Assembly (NCBI GenBank): GCA_052139595.1
Contig: JBKQWK010000039.1
Location: 1 to 6,742, forward strand
Source of the DNA: JBKQWK01 sp052139595
GTDB taxonomy: Bacteria > Actinomycetota > Thermoleophilia > UBA2241
Direction: 5' to 3'
DNA: 6,742 nucleotides
Shown here: positions 6,229-6,742 of the stretch, piece by piece
How positions within the stretch are numbered: position 1 is the first letter of the stretch
Layout: each line of letters begins with the position of its first letter
Notes under the pieces: generated by a model
The model's database searches: none
What the model was told of the DNA's origin: nothing
Seen by the model: the letters and a program-made list of their open reading frames with translations, nothing else
Program-made: the position numbers and the translations under genes

Positions 6229-6742
6229 TGTCGACTGCTTTCGCGTTCACGCTCGAGGGCAGGGACGGCCACGCTCGCGCCGGCCGCTTGACGACGCCGC
6301 ACGGCGTGGTGCAGACGCCGTGTTTCATGCCCGTCGGCACGAAAGGTACCGTCAAAGGGGTGCCGCCGAGTGCGCTCGCCCAAGTGGGCGCACAGGTTGT
6401 TCTGGCCAATGCCTATCACCTGTACTTTCGCCCCGGCGTCGACATCGTGGCCGCCCACGGCGGCCTGCATGACTTCATGCAGTGGCCGGGCCCGCTGCTT
6501 ACCGACTCCGGCGGTTTCCAGGTATTCAGTCTCGCCGACACACGCTTGGTTCGTGACGATGGGGTCGAATTCAGCTCGGTGTACGACGGCTCGCGCCACG
6601 TCTTCACGCCGCAGAAGGCAGTTGAGATTCAGATGGGCCTGGGCGCCGACATCATCATGTGCTTTGACCAGTGTGCTCCGGCTTCGCTGGCGCACGACGA
6701 GATTGCCGCCGCCGTGGAGCGCACGTGGCGGGGGGGGGGGGG
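6228..6742 (+). CDS. tgt: Tgt, tRNA-guanine transglycosylase (3' partial)
   Basis: Bacterial Tgt exchanges guanine 34 for preQ1 in tRNAs with GUN anticodons, the step before QueA and QueH. The frame starts at ATG 6228 and runs off the window after about 168 credible residues, a little under half of a usual 370-380-residue protein. Visible features are the N-terminal TPHGVVQTPCFMPVGTKGTVK, the ANAYHLYFRPG segment (60-70), TDSGGFQVFSL (92-102) with the general-base Asp93 (equivalent to Zymomonas Asp102), the YDGSRHVFTPQKAVEIQ stretch (119-135), and MCFDQC (144-149) with Asp147 and Cys149 (equivalent to Asp156 and Cys158). The zinc site and the catalytic Asp near residue 270 would lie beyond the window. 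The last codons from about 6732 read only Gly and do not fit the family, so the reliable sequence ends near 6731. Confidence 0.95.
   Translation, partial: MSTAFAFTLEGRDGHARAGRLTTPHGVVQTPCFMPVGTKGTVKGVPPSALAQVGAQVVLANAYHLYFRPGVDIVAAHGGLHDFMQWPGPLLTDSGGFQVFSLADTRLVRDDGVEFSSVYDGSRHVFTPQKAVEIQMGLGADIIMCFDQCAPASLAHDEIAAAVERTWRGGG
6730..6742. other. Terminal poly-G run, probable sequencing or assembly artefact
   Basis: The window ends in 13 consecutive G residues. In the tgt frame they would encode a Gly run directly after ERTWR, where the family normally continues with Trp/Ala/Glu/Arg-type residues. A homopolymer at a contig tip is typical of no-signal G calls in two-colour sequencing chemistry. 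It should not be treated as genomic. Confidence 0.8.

Overview
The window is a dense, single-strand block of nine bacterial housekeeping genes, all on the + strand. It reads as one contig fragment from a GC-rich bacterium. The order pdxS-pdxT-yebC-ruvC-ruvA-ruvB is the arrangement familiar from Actinomycetota (established knowledge). The genes that follow, queH-queA-tgt, encode the tRNA-level steps of queuosine synthesis. Many well-studied actinomycetes lack that pathway, so a less-studied or early-branching actinobacterial lineage (Coriobacteriia- or Thermoleophilia-like) is my best guess. This is inference from gene order and composition; no marker here fixes the taxon.

Layout. Bases 1-1512 hold the deoxyxylulose-phosphate-independent vitamin B6 pair: PdxS (5' end cut off by the window edge) and its glutaminase PdxT. 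Bases 1512-2261 hold YebC. Bases 2320-4468 hold the complete Holliday-junction machinery: the RuvC resolvase, the RuvA junction-binding protein and the RuvB motor. Bases 4484-6742 hold QueH, QueA and the first part of Tgt, in the reverse of pathway order: Tgt inserts preQ1 into tRNA, QueA makes epoxyqueuosine, QueH reduces it to queuosine.

The genes are packed very tightly. Start and stop codons overlap by 1 nt at pdxT/yebC and queA/tgt, and by 4 nt at ruvC/ruvA, ruvA/ruvB and queH/queA. The remaining gaps are 24 nt (pdxS/pdxT), 58 nt (yebC/ruvC) and 15 nt (ruvB/queH). No U-tract terminator or convincing promoter is visible, so transcription as one long operon is likely, with strong translational coupling. 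There is no gene-free stretch above 58 nt, and I see no RNA gene, mobile element, CRISPR array or phage remnant.

I do not see an undescribed system here. The points worth a second look are small: a poly-G tail at the 3' end that looks like a sequencing or assembly artefact; a pdxS end in which the usual terminal Trp is replaced by TGA followed at once by TAG; a PdxT extended at both ends; a QueA with two insertions of about 24 residues each; loss of one acidic-pin residue in RuvA; and a His in the RuvC active site, as in Thermus.
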